Assembly (NCBI RefSeq): GCF_001456355.1
Contig: NZ_CP010271.1
Location: 2,728,001-2,792,000, forward strand
Length of the DNA: 64,000 nucleotides
Reading direction: 5' to 3'
Origin: Mycobacteroides saopaulense
GTDB lineage: Bacteria; Actinomycetota; Actinomycetes; Mycobacteriales; Mycobacteriaceae
The stretch's first letter is position 1, and every line of letters starts with the position of its first letter. This document shows positions 11,412 through 19,403 of the stretch, one piece after another. A program made the translations under genes and the position numbers. The notes under the pieces were generated by a model. It was not told the DNA's origin. It saw only the letters and a list, made by a program, of their open reading frames with translations, and ran no database searches.

Positions 11412-11670
11412 ACCCCTCGGCGATCTCGCTGTCGATCAGAGACTCGTTCATCAGCATGCGCGTCTGACCCGACCTCACCGAACAGATACAGGTGGCGCAG
11501 GCCGACTCCCGGCACACATAGGGCGCGTCGATCCCCGCGTCGAGAAGCACGTCGAGCAGCTTCTTACCCGCCGGCCAATCCAGAACATGTGTGCTGCCGT
11601 AGATTTCGACTTCCAGCACCGTGTTGCCGACGGCGCCGCTGCTGGTTACCCGGATGGCCTCGGCTGTCAC
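11350..11670 (-). CDS. 2Fe-2S plant-type ferredoxin
   Basis: 106 residues. The cluster motif CRESACATCICSV (near residues 53-65) with a downstream Cys in FTLACQTLP is the plant-type C-x4-C-x2-C...C set, with a small beta-grasp fold around it. It carries single electrons to an oxygenase or reductase. Its start overlaps the stop of the PF10118 gene by 4 bp, which indicates translational coupling and a dedicated partnership. An FAD- or NADPH-dependent ferredoxin reductase is not encoded beside it. Confidence 0.92.
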   Translation of the reverse strand: MTAEAIRVTSSGAVGNTVLEVEIYGSTHVLDWPAGKKLLDVLLDAGIDAPYVCRESACATCICSVRSGQTRMLMNESLIDSEIAEGFTLACQTLPESDRVEIFFDG

Positions 11671-12575
11671 TGGCCCACCGCGCGACGGCCAGGCAGGCGA
11701 TCATTCAGCTCGCCCTCGGTGCCGAAGAGGATGCCCTGCCACTTCTCGAGCAGCTCTTCGGTGTCGATGTCGTTGGGGTGGAATCCGGGGCGCATGTATT
11801 CGGCGATATCGCGCATCAGCCCCTTCACCAACGGTCCTCGGTACACGTCGATCGTCTGACGCAGCACCGCCAACGGCTTCCAGCCACTGGGATCCGTGAG
11901 GATCGACGCCAACACCGCGAGCGTCATCAGGGGCAGCGTGCCCGCCCAGATCAGCGACATCACGCCGATGCGCACCGACTCGGGGCCACCCACCGCGCGA
12001 TACACGTCGAAGGCGACCGACTTGTGCTCCATCTCTTCCATGGCATGCCAGTTCAGGAGGTGGTGAATCTCCTCGGACATCGGAATCGCTTGTAGTTCAG
12101 CACTGGAGAGCACCCGCTGGGCGAGCACCGCGGTGTAATGCTCGGCGGCCGCCGTCATCGCCAGATGCGCGATCTTCGGCGCGCGCTTCTCCAGCGCGAT
12201 GACCAGCTTCTCGCGCCGGCTCCCCTCTTCGAAGTTCATGATCCGGACCAGGGGGTAGCCCATGTCGACGATCTTCTCGTTGAGCTTGCGGTGCTCACGG
12301 CCATGCATGGCCTCCTGGCCGATGAAGCCCGCGACGCGCTTCTTGAGTACCGGGTCGGTGATCTGGTCGGAGTAGTTGCGTACCGACCTGATGAAGGACT
12401 CCTCGCCGGGAGGAAACGCACCGGAAAGGAGCGACACCAGGTGACTGAAGACGATGTCGCCCTCGACATAGTGCTTCTTCATGGGGGCCGGCTCACCGAA
12501 CCGGAAGTTCATCCGGCGGACCTTGGGCAGTGCCTGGGCTGCGACTCCCGGTCGCCCCTGCTCGACAACAGCCAT
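11667..12575 (-). CDS. PF10118-type 'metal-dependent hydrolase' (likely ferritin-like di-iron protein)
   Basis: 302 residues. The sequence matches the PF10118 'predicted metal-dependent hydrolase' family. Metal-ligand candidates are FIGQEAMHGREHRKL near residue 86 and LLNWHAMEEMEHKSVAFDVY near residue 175; both have the E-x-x-H spacing of ferritin-like four-helix bundles, so an oxygenase role is as likely as hydrolysis. It is first in an operon with the ferredoxin. It is divergent from a TetR regulator across a 172-bp region holding two inverted repeats, so control by that regulator is likely. Start ATG 12575 follows AAGGAG. Confidence 0.8.
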   Translation of the reverse strand: MAVVEQGRPGVAAQALPKVRRMNFRFGEPAPMKKHYVEGDIVFSHLVSLLSGAFPPGEESFIRSVRNYSDQITDPVLKKRVAGFIGQEAMHGREHRKLNEKIVDMGYPLVRIMNFEEGSRREKLVIALEKRAPKIAHLAMTAAAEHYTAVLAQRVLSSAELQAIPMSEEIHHLLNWHAMEEMEHKSVAFDVYRAVGGPESVRIGVMSLIWAGTLPLMTLAVLASILTDPSGWKPLAVLRQTIDVYRGPLVKGLMRDIAEYMRPGFHPNDIDTEELLEKWQGILFGTEGELNDRLPGRRAVGQ

Positions 12576-12592
12576 GACGGAACTCCTTCCTT

Positions 12593-12612
12593 AGACGTCC
12601 TCATTGACGTCT
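12593..12612. promoter_or_regulatory. Inverted repeat upstream of PF10118 gene
   Basis: Arms AGACGTC (12593-12599) and GACGTCT (12606-12612) are perfect complements around a 6-bp spacer. The repeat lies 18 bp upstream of the PF10118 start codon, where it could sit in the 5' leader or at the promoter. It may be a second regulator site or a short leader hairpin; no sequence evidence separates the two. Confidence 0.4.
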
Positions 12613-12628
12613 GACCTGGCAATTCATT

Positions 12629-12649
12629 AGTAGTACTCCGAGTACTACT
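12629..12649. promoter_or_regulatory. Perfect 21-bp palindrome, likely TetR operator
   Basis: Arms AGTAGTACTC (12629-12638) and GAGTACTACT (12640-12649) are perfectly complementary around one central C. The site lies between the divergent PF10118/ferredoxin operon and the TetR gene at 12748. Size, symmetry and place are those of TetR-family operators controlling themselves and the opposite operon. Binding by this TetR is inferred. Confidence 0.7.
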
Positions 12650-12747
12650 GCTAGTATCCATACCGTACGGCGTGAGCACAATAGGCAGCAGCAGTGTGTC
12701 GCCCGAACCGAAGAGCCAGAGGCCGGGCACACGTACCATCACTGGTG

Positions 12748-13485
12748 ATGAGAGGCGTGGAGAGTGTGAGCACAGCCATCGCGTCGAAAGCCGCCCCGGT
12801 ACCCGCGAGACGTGGCGACCGGCGCAAGGTTGCCCGAGAAGAGTTGTTGGATGCCGCGTTTCGCGCCATCGACAGTCTGGGCGCCACGGTCAGTATGGAC
12901 GATATCGCCCGAGAGGCAGGTGTCGCGAAACCGAAGTTGTACCGCTACTTCGAGGACAAGGCCGACCTGCACAGCGCCATCCTGGAACGCGTGCAGGACC
13001 TGGTGTGGAACGCGGCCACGACGCGTATCAACCTGTTGACCGACTCGGCCCGCGACTTGGTCCAGCACGGCGCCACCGAGTACGCGCAGATGATCTCGGA
13101 TCACCCGAATGTGTTGCGCTTCATCGTGCACGGCCACTTCGTCAACTCCACTGACGGCACGGAACGGCTGGTGGAGACCGCACAGCAGATGACGCACGAC
13201 ATGGCCGAGATACTGTCGAACGCGATCGATGACGACACGGTCGACATCGACGACGCCGACCTGGCGATCAGCTCGGCGGCCGGCGCCATCGGCACCGCCA
13301 CCGAATGGTTCCTGGGCCCCAATCTGCTGCGCGCCGAGCCGATGTCCATCGACAAGTTCGTGGAGTACCTGACCACCGTGCTGTCCGGACTCGCTGCATC
13401 GATTGCCGAGTTCAACGGACTGACCCTCGATCCTGATCAGCCCCTGCACCTGGCATTCACAAGTACACGCGGCGGAGTCTCATGA
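12748..13485 (+). CDS. TetR-family transcriptional regulator
   Basis: 245 residues. The N-terminal helix-turn-helix is TVSMDDIAREAGVAKPKLYRYFEDK (described here by its ends: TVSMDDIA...YRYFEDK, about residues 50-74), and the C-terminal ligand domain is helical. It probably represses the divergent PF10118-ferredoxin operon through the palindrome at 12629-12649 and itself. The stop overlaps the start of the ABC1 kinase by 4 bp (ATGA), so the two are co-translated. GTG 12766 is an alternative start with GAGAGG upstream and would remove six residues. The inducer is unknown. Confidence 0.88.
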   Translation: MRGVESVSTAIASKAAPVPARRGDRRKVAREELLDAAFRAIDSLGATVSMDDIAREAGVAKPKLYRYFEDKADLHSAILERVQDLVWNAATTRINLLTDSARDLVQHGATEYAQMISDHPNVLRFIVHGHFVNSTDGTERLVETAQQMTHDMAEILSNAIDDDTVDIDDADLAISSAAGAIGTATEWFLGPNLLRAEPMSIDKFVEYLTTVLSGLAASIAEFNGLTLDPDQPLHLAFTSTRGGVS

Positions 13486-14852
13486 CCGACCGCATCCCCC
13501 TGGCACGCATCACCCGTGGCCGCGCGCTGGGCAAGCTGGCTGCCGGCCAAGCCGTGCGCACCGCAAGCAACCGGCTCTCCATGATCGGACGATCCGAGCA
13601 GGCACGTGAGCTCCTGGCGGAACGATCGACACTGCAGGCCGCCGATCAGCTCGTGACCGTGCTGGGCAGCCTCAAGGGTTCGGCGATGAAGCTCGGCCAA
13701 TTGCTCTCGATGCTCGAAGTCGACATGGTGCCGGAAGCTCACCGCGAACGCTTCCGCCAGAAGCTGGCCCGGTTGCGCGATCAGGCGCCACGCGAACCGT
13801 TTTCGGTGATGCGCCCGATCATCGAATCCAACCTGGGAAAGCTGAGCAAAAACTTCAGCGACTTCGACGAAACCCCTGTCGCCGCCGCGTCCATCGGGCA
13901 GGTCTACCGAGCCGTCCTGAAGGACGGATGCAAGGTCGCCGTCAAAGTCAAGTACCCCGGAGTGGACGAAGCGGTGCGCGCGGATATGCAGAACCTGGCC
14001 CTCTTCACCAAGTTCTGGCGCAAAGCGCTACCCACGCTGTCCAATTCGGCATTCATGGACGAGATCTCCATGAACTTGGAAAGCGAGCTTGACTACCCCC
14101 GCGAAGCGCGTACCCAACACGAGATCGCCGAACGCTATCGGGGACATCCGTTTATCGTCATTCCCGACTGCATACCGGAACTGTGCACCTCACAGATCCT
14201 GGTGACAGAATTCCTAGACGGCGAATCCTTCCCCTACATGCAGACGCTCGCCGACGAAGAACGTAACCGTATCGGAGAGCTCATCTTCCGCTTCTACATC
14301 GGCTCGCTGTTCCAGGACAACGACTTCTGCGGAGACCCTCACCCGGGCAACATCTTGCGCACCTCCGACGGCACCGTCGGATTCGTGGATTTCGGGTTGT
14401 ACAACCGGATGAACCCCGAACATGTGGAGTTCGAACGGCAGATCATGCGTGCCGCCACCGAGGAGCGCGCCGAAGACATGTACAAGGCGATGGTCGGTCG
14501 CGGGATCATCGATCCCCACGCCGACGTCACCCCTCAGGACTGTCTGGAGTACTGCCACGCAGCGTCGGGCTGGAACTTGGTCGACGAAGAAATGACCATC
14601 ACTCCGGAAATTGCCTCCAGTGCAATGATTCTCGCGGTCGACCCACGGTCCAGCGAGTTCTCGGGCATGCGCCGCCAAAACCTGCCGCCGGAACACATCT
14701 TCTCGCGCCGCGCCGATTTCTACACCTTTGGCGTCCTGGGTCAGCTCAACGTCACCGGCAACTGGCATCGCATCGCCCGCGAATGGATCTACGGCGAGCC
14801 ACCCGCCACCGAGATCGGACAAGCTATCGCGCAGTGGCGCGCCTCCCGCTAG
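13482..14852 (+). CDS. ABC1/UbiB-type atypical kinase
   Basis: 456 residues. Family marks: the KxGQ motif in MKLGQLLSML (near residue 66), the Ala-rich loop AAASIGQVY (near 138), VAVKVKYPG (nucleotide-binding Lys, near 153), DFCGDPHPGNIL (near 285, catalytic loop) and VGFVDFGLYNRM (metal-binding DFG, near 300). These proteins are ATPases or kinases linked to isoprenoid quinone or lipid handling. No transmembrane helix is obvious. Translationally coupled to the TetR gene, so it likely belongs to the same regulated set. Its stop shares a CTAG with the opposing SRPBCC gene. Confidence 0.9.
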   Translation: MTDRIPLARITRGRALGKLAAGQAVRTASNRLSMIGRSEQARELLAERSTLQAADQLVTVLGSLKGSAMKLGQLLSMLEVDMVPEAHRERFRQKLARLRDQAPREPFSVMRPIIESNLGKLSKNFSDFDETPVAAASIGQVYRAVLKDGCKVAVKVKYPGVDEAVRADMQNLALFTKFWRKALPTLSNSAFMDEISMNLESELDYPREARTQHEIAERYRGHPFIVIPDCIPELCTSQILVTEFLDGESFPYMQTLADEERNRIGELIFRFYIGSLFQDNDFCGDPHPGNILRTSDGTVGFVDFGLYNRMNPEHVEFERQIMRAATEERAEDMYKAMVGRGIIDPHADVTPQDCLEYCHAASGWNLVDEEMTITPEIASSAMILAVDPRSSEFSGMRRQNLPPEHIFSRRADFYTFGVLGQLNVTGNWHRIAREWIYGEPPATEIGQAIAQWRASR

Positions 14853-15280
14853 CGCAGCAGTCCGTCGATGGCGCGGCCGAACATCCATTGCCCGCCGACC
14901 TCGGTCAAGCGGTCGAAAATGCGCGGCACACCGCGGACACTCACATCTTCGGTCCACACCACACGCGAGCCGGCGCCCTGCTGGTGCACCTCGATCTCGG
15001 CCCATCCCAGGATCAGCTGCCCCGTCTTCTCCAACCGGCAACGACCGGGATCACCACCCCGTGGCGGCTCCCACCCAGTGATAGTCATCGGGTCGTCAAA
15101 ACCGATGTTCCCCAATCTCGTTCGGCCGACAAACGTGGTCCCGACACCCGCAGGCGAGGCGCTGGTCACGAAGACCCTCGTCAGCGGAATGTGCTCGCTG
15201 TGTCGCGGCCAGTCGGTGATCCGCGCAAACGCCTCGTCGGCGGGCAGCGGGCTGACGCGCTCTATTCGGAGAAGGGCCAT
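14849..15280 (-). CDS. SRPBCC (polyketide cyclase/START-like) family protein
   Basis: 143 residues. Opening strand LLRIERVSPLPADEAFARITDW and the later GWEPPRGG and closing helix GQWMFGRAIDGLL fit the helix-grip START-like fold, which binds a lipid or aromatic ligand in a cavity. Mycobacteria have many such proteins of unknown role. It is translationally linked to the upstream epimerase gene, with which it overlaps by 19 bp. It ends in a CTAG shared with the ABC1 kinase gene. Confidence 0.8.
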   Translation of the reverse strand: MALLRIERVSPLPADEAFARITDWPRHSEHIPLTRVFVTSASPAGVGTTFVGRTRLGNIGFDDPMTITGWEPPRGGDPGRCRLEKTGQLILGWAEIEVHQQGAGSRVVWTEDVSVRGVPRIFDRLTEVGGQWMFGRAIDGLLR

Positions 15281-16284
15281 AAGCCAAACAGTTTCGAGGG
15301 CGCCTGCTGAGCACGCAAGGCGACGATGGTGTCCGCCAGGGTTTCCCGCGGATCGCGATAGGTGACGCCGAGCTCGCGCTCACTCGGGGTGTCGTCCGAG
15401 GCAGGCATCTGCGTGTAGTACTGCATGCCCGCCTCGGTCACCGGAGTACCCAGTGGCACGTAGCGGCCGATCTGATCCATCACCGTGCCCGCCGCGCGCA
15501 GCACCGAGTCCGGCACCGGAACGGCCAGCACGGTACTGCCGGCGGTATCGGTCAGCAGATCCACCAAATCGTCGACCTCCAGCCGGTGACCGCCCGCGGT
15601 ATAGCGCCGCGGGCCACGCCCCGGCGCCAACAACGCGGCATGCAGGACGGCGAGGTCGCGGACATCGACCACCAACCATGCCGCGCTGCGTCCCGGCACC
15701 GACCTCGTCAACAGCGCCCAGCGCACGCCCTCGGCGGCCTCACCGAATTGATCGCCGACGGGTGGCCCCAACACCATGCCCGGATAGGTGATGGTGACCG
15801 GCGCGCCGGAGTCCTGCAATTCGCGCACGTACAGCTCGACCCGCGCCTTCGACTGACCGTATCCGTCGCTGCCACCGGCCGCGGGCAAGCCTGCTTCGAA
15901 CGTTGCCAGGCCCGGCCGGAACAGCGCGGTGATGCTCGAAACGTGCACGAGCGGATCGAGACCCCGGTCAACCGCCGTGCCGAGCACGTTGCGGGTCCCC
16001 TCGAGGTTGATGGCCATCATCCGGTCGGCCTCTTTGGGGTCGGTGCTGACCATGGCGGCGCTGTGCAGCACCGCGTCGCACCCGTCGAGCGCGGCCTCGA
16101 CCGAGCCCCGATCGGTGATATCGCCGACGGCATAGTCGGACACGTCGACGCCGAGAGTCGCCACCGTGGTGTGCAGGCGCGCTTCCTTACGCACCAGAAA
16201 ACGGACCTGATGCCCGGCGTCGGCGATAGCCTTCGCGGTCCAACCGCCCACGAATCCGGTACCGCCGGTGACCAATACGCGCAT
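15262..16284 (-). CDS. NAD(P)-dependent epimerase/dehydratase (extended SDR)
   Basis: 340 residues. N-terminal Rossmann motif VLVTGGTGFVGGW (residues 3-15), the acidic DVSDYAVGDITD stretch, VHVSSITALF and the active-site YGQSKARVE (Tyr-x-x-x-Lys, near residue 145) mark an extended short-chain dehydrogenase. Such enzymes act on nucleotide sugars, sterols or flavonoid-like alcohols; the substrate cannot be read here. It is the first gene of a two-gene unit with the SRPBCC protein. It is divergent from the MPT63-like gene with a 132-bp gap between starts. Confidence 0.87.
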   Translation of the reverse strand: MRVLVTGGTGFVGGWTAKAIADAGHQVRFLVRKEARLHTTVATLGVDVSDYAVGDITDRGSVEAALDGCDAVLHSAAMVSTDPKEADRMMAINLEGTRNVLGTAVDRGLDPLVHVSSITALFRPGLATFEAGLPAAGGSDGYGQSKARVELYVRELQDSGAPVTITYPGMVLGPPVGDQFGEAAEGVRWALLTRSVPGRSAAWLVVDVRDLAVLHAALLAPGRGPRRYTAGGHRLEVDDLVDLLTDTAGSTVLAVPVPDSVLRAAGTVMDQIGRYVPLGTPVTEAGMQYYTQMPASDDTPSERELGVTYRDPRETLADTIVALRAQQAPSKLFGLWPFSE

Positions 16285-16416
16285 TCTTCACGTCCCCTCC
16301 GGCTCGGCGGCCCGTACCAATCAGGACATCGTAGGTCGTCAGAGCCACCAGTCCGGGCGAATGCCCAAGAGCCGATGCGCCACCGGCCCCCGCACCGCGT
16401 GTGCCAAGATCGCTGG

Positions 16417-16911
16417 GTGCGTCTACGCCCTGCCCTCCAGCTCATCGCCGTTCTCGCCGCCATCGCCATGACCTTGGCGCCGGTGGCGTCCGCGCAGCCC
16501 GACCGCATCACCCCGATCGGGCACATCGGCGAGACGCTGCACTTCGACTACGGCACGATCGGCGCCGATGTCACCGTGCACAACATCGAGCCCACTGGCG
16601 TGCCGGCCGGCATGGCTCCCCCGCGCGGCATCATCTGGAAGGCCAACGTCACCATCCGGCCCACCAAGGTGCCCAATGCGTACGCGCTGTTGATGGCACT
16701 CAAGCTCGGCGGTATCTCACCGGAGACCGGGGATGCCTATGAGCCGCAGCGCACCGATGAGCCAGACGACCTGAACTACGCGCTGCGCAATGCGCCGCAG
16801 GGCTCCACCGTGAGCGGTGCCGTCTACTGGGACGTCTACCGGGGACCGGTGCGCCACATCGTGCTGCGGTCGGCCCAGACCCAGGTCCACCTGGCCCAGT
16901 GGGACCTGTAG
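16417..16911 (+). CDS. Secreted MPT63-like (DUF1942) protein
   Basis: 164 residues starting at GTG 16417. A clear Sec signal peptide, with arginines at residues 2 and 4, a hydrophobic LQLIAVLAAIAMTLAPV core and cleavage after ASA near residue 27. The mature part shares with M. tuberculosis MPT63 a GxIGxTL opening, a W-x-A-x-V-T strand, NYALRNAPQGSTVSGAVYWDV and a C-terminal W near the end, consistent with a small immunoglobulin-like beta-sandwich found in culture filtrate. Role unknown; a secreted antigen in the related species. The upstream open frame is only a shadow of the epimerase gene. Confidence 0.75.
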   Translation: MRLRPALQLIAVLAAIAMTLAPVASAQPDRITPIGHIGETLHFDYGTIGADVTVHNIEPTGVPAGMAPPRGIIWKANVTIRPTKVPNAYALLMALKLGGISPETGDAYEPQRTDEPDDLNYALRNAPQGSTVSGAVYWDVYRGPVRHIVLRSAQTQVHLAQWDL

Positions 16912-16928
16912 TTCTTCAGTTCTCCCCG

Positions 16929-16986
16929 CGAGCAGACGTATAAGCCCCCGCACGTCCGGCGTGTCGGGGGCTTATACGTCTGCTCG
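16929..16986. terminator. Strong bidirectional hairpin between convergent genes
   Basis: A 22-bp perfect inverted repeat: left arm 16929-16950 begins CGAGCAGACG and ends GCCCCCG; right arm 16965-16986 is its exact complement. The loop is 14 nt and contains CGGCGTGTCGG (overlapping the right arm), a motif found again in two other convergent gaps. It lies just after the MPT63-like stop and just before the stop of the opposite methyltransferase gene, so it can end transcripts from both sides. No U-tract follows, as is common in mycobacteria. Confidence 0.75.
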
Positions 16987-16995
16987 GCAGAAAAA

Positions 16996-17751
16996 TCAGC
17001 CGGGCTGGAACAGGTAGTTGCGGAAGGTCTCGGTGACCTTATCCACGGGCCGCCAGGAATCGGCGCTCCACACCGACATCCGGTAGTCCCGCGCCGCGAA
17101 CCACGCGACGATGTCCTCGGCCGTACGCCCGAAGCGCTCCATGTGGCGGTCCTCGACCTCCAGCATCATCGCGGGACGGGTCCGCTCGATGGTCTTCTCA
17201 CCGCTGACCAGCACGTCGAGCTCGGCGCCCTCGACGTCGATCTTCACGAAGTCGATCCGCGTGATGTTCAGGCGTTCACAGAACCCGTCGAAGCTCTCGG
17301 TGTCCACGACCACTCGGATGTGCTCGTCGAACTCGGCGTTGGAACCCAGCCCGTCGGCCCCGGCGTCGACGAAGGACCGCCCGGTGATGGGCTTGCCGTT
17401 GCGCAGCGGAACACTCATGACCTGCTCGCCGATGCTGGTGCCGAGCGCGACGGCGTGGCGGCGCACATTCTGTGCGCTGCGCAGGCCCAGCGCCGCCGAG
17501 GAGGTGGCATGTGCGAACCGCAGCGGCTCCAGGCTGTAGACCAGACCATCGGCGCCCACCAGGCGCGCCAGCTCCGCGGTGTAGAAGCCTGCGGCCGCAC
17601 CGACGTCGATGCATACGTCACCCGGCTTGACCACCTGTGCGATGCCCACCAGTTCGCTTTCCACCCACGGGGTGGTGCGGGCCAGTGTGCGCAGGCCCTG
17701 CCCCACCACCGCGTCACGAATCTCGCCAAAGGCCGTCACGCGCCGCGTCAT
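16996..17751 (-). CDS. FkbM-family methyltransferase
   Basis: 251 residues from ATG 17751, preceded by AGGAGGAG with 7-nt spacing; the frame is open 22 codons further but lacks such a site. S-adenosylmethionine-binding motif DVCIDVGAAAGFYT is near residue 47. The FkbM mark ITRIDFVKIDVEGAELDVL is near residue 168. FkbM enzymes O-methylate sugars, lipids or polyketides; in mycobacteria some act on glycolipids. The acceptor is unknown. The promoter region is shared with the divergent GNAT gene. Confidence 0.88.
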   Translation of the reverse strand: MTRRVTAFGEIRDAVVGQGLRTLARTTPWVESELVGIAQVVKPGDVCIDVGAAAGFYTAELARLVGADGLVYSLEPLRFAHATSSAALGLRSAQNVRRHAVALGTSIGEQVMSVPLRNGKPITGRSFVDAGADGLGSNAEFDEHIRVVVDTESFDGFCERLNITRIDFVKIDVEGAELDVLVSGEKTIERTRPAMMLEVEDRHMERFGRTAEDIVAWFAARDYRMSVWSADSWRPVDKVTETFRNYLFQPG

Positions 17752-17815
17752 GTGGTGCTCCTCCTGTAGGTCGCAAGGGTCTGGAACCGGGCCAAGTATA
17801 GGTAGCCTGCCGATC

Positions 17816-18355
17816 ATGCCGATTCAGGTCAGCGTCGCGACGGTCGCCGACAGCGCCGAAGTCGCGGCAGTCGCCGCCCGGACCTTCCCGCTCGCATGTC
17901 CCCCGTCCTCGACGCCGCAGGATATCGCGGCGTTCATCGCGACCAATCTCACCGCGATCCAGTTCGACGAATACATCCGCGACAACCGGGTGTTGGTGGC
18001 ACGCCAGGACGATGCGCCGATTGTCGGGTACGCGATGCTGGTCGACGGCGTCGCCGACGATCCCGATGTGCAGCGCGCGGTGACGCTGCGGCCCGCCATG
18101 CAGCTCTCCAAGATGTACGTGCTGCCCGAATTCCACCAAGCCGGGGTGGCGGCCGCGTTGATGACCGCGGCCCTCACCGAGGCCGCCACACTCGGGGCAA
18201 CCGGAGTGTGGCTGGGCGTCAACCAGGAAAACGAACGCGCACAACGCTTTTACGCCAAACACGGCTTCAGCCGCAGCGGCACCAAGACCTTTCAGGTGGG
18301 CGAGCGCCTGGAAAACGACTACGTCATGCAGTGTTCGGTAGCGGCGCCGCGCTGA
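17816..18355 (+). CDS. GNAT-family N-acetyltransferase
   Basis: 179 residues. Acetyl-CoA-binding core: QLSKMYVLPEFHQAGVAAAL (Q/R-x-x-G-x-A-like loop, near residue 96) followed by VWLGVNQENERAQRFYAKHGF (near residue 132), the standard GNAT C-terminal strand-helix. It moves an acetyl group to an amine; the target is not predictable. It corresponds by order to Rv2669. Its end overlaps the convergent ZapE-like gene by 32 bp. Confidence 0.88.
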   Translation: MPIQVSVATVADSAEVAAVAARTFPLACPPSSTPQDIAAFIATNLTAIQFDEYIRDNRVLVARQDDAPIVGYAMLVDGVADDPDVQRAVTLRPAMQLSKMYVLPEFHQAGVAAALMTAALTEAATLGATGVWLGVNQENERAQRFYAKHGFSRSGTKTFQVGERLENDYVMQCSVAAPR

Positions 18356-19370
18356 GCGCCAGCAGCCGCGAGGTGGCACGCAGGTACTTCTTGCGGAAGC
18401 CGCCGGCGACCATCTCGTCGTCGAAGATGGTGTCCAGCTTCGCCCCCGAGGCCTGCACGGGGATACCGGCGTCGTAGAGGCGGTCGGTCAGGGCCACGAT
18501 CCGCAGCGCCACCGCCTGATCGTGCACCTGCTCTACCCCCGCAACGAAGACGGCGGACACGCCTTCGATCAGCGTCAGATAGCGCGACGGATGCATGCTT
18601 GCCAGGTGTCGGCACAGATCCTCGAACTGGTCGAAGGTGGCGCCGTCGATCGAGGCCGCCAGCTCGCGAAGCTGCTCATCGGTGTGCGGTTCCGGGGCCG
18701 GCGGCAGGTCACGGTGCCGGTAGTCGGGGCCCTCGACGCGCACCGTGTTGAAGATCGCCGACAACGCGGCGATCTCACGCAGGAAGTCCTGCGCGGCGAA
18801 GCGGCCCTCGCCGAGCTGCTCGGGCAACGTGTTGGAGGTGGCGGCGATCGACACTCCGCGCGCGACCAGCTCCGAGAGCAGCCGGGACACCAGTGTGGTG
18901 TTGCCCGGGTCGTCCAGTTCGAACTCGTCGATGCACACCACCGTGTAATCGGCGAGCAGCTCAATGCACTCCAGGAAGCCGAAAACTCCAGCCACCTGAG
19001 TCAGCTCACCGAAGCTCGCGAACGCCTTCGGGCCGGGCACGGTGTGATAGATCGACGCCAACAGGTGGGTCTTGCCGACACCGAAGCCGCCGTCGAGGTA
19101 GATACCCACTCCGGGCAGCACCTCGCGCTTACCGAACAGCTTCTTCTTGCCCGCGCGACGGGTCGTCGCCTCCTGCGCGAAGGCGCGGCAAGATTCCACG
19201 GCCGCCGCCTGCGTCGGCTCGTTGGGGTCCGGCCGGTAGGAGTCGAAGCTCACCGAGGTGAAGGTCGGCGGCGGCACCAGCTGGGCGATCAGCCGCTCGT
19301 TGGAGACGGTGGGGTGCCGGTCGGCAAGGTGCTGAAGGGACAAAGTGGCACCGGATTGCGGATCAGTCAC
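18324..19370 (-). CDS. zapE: ZapE/AFG1-like P-loop ATPase
   Basis: 348 residues from GTG 19370 (the longer open frame upstream runs antisense to the reductase gene and was rejected). Walker A GGFGVGKTHLL near residue 91 and Walker B TVVCIDEFELDDPG near residue 140, with a sensor-1 IAATSNTLP near 172 and a closing LxxRLYDAGIPV motif, identify the AFG1/ZapE family. In E. coli ZapE binds FtsZ at late division; the mitochondrial AFG1 works with proteases. A cytoplasmic ATPase linked to division or protein quality control is likely. Corresponds by order to Rv2670c. Confidence 0.88.
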   Translation of the reverse strand: MTDPQSGATLSLQHLADRHPTVSNERLIAQLVPPPTFTSVSFDSYRPDPNEPTQAAAVESCRAFAQEATTRRAGKKKLFGKREVLPGVGIYLDGGFGVGKTHLLASIYHTVPGPKAFASFGELTQVAGVFGFLECIELLADYTVVCIDEFELDDPGNTTLVSRLLSELVARGVSIAATSNTLPEQLGEGRFAAQDFLREIAALSAIFNTVRVEGPDYRHRDLPPAPEPHTDEQLRELAASIDGATFDQFEDLCRHLASMHPSRYLTLIEGVSAVFVAGVEQVHDQAVALRIVALTDRLYDAGIPVQASGAKLDTIFDDEMVAGGFRKKYLRATSRLLALSAAPLPNTA

Positions 19371-19403
19371 ACGGGCAGCGTAACGGCGTGCTGAGATCTC
19401 TTT

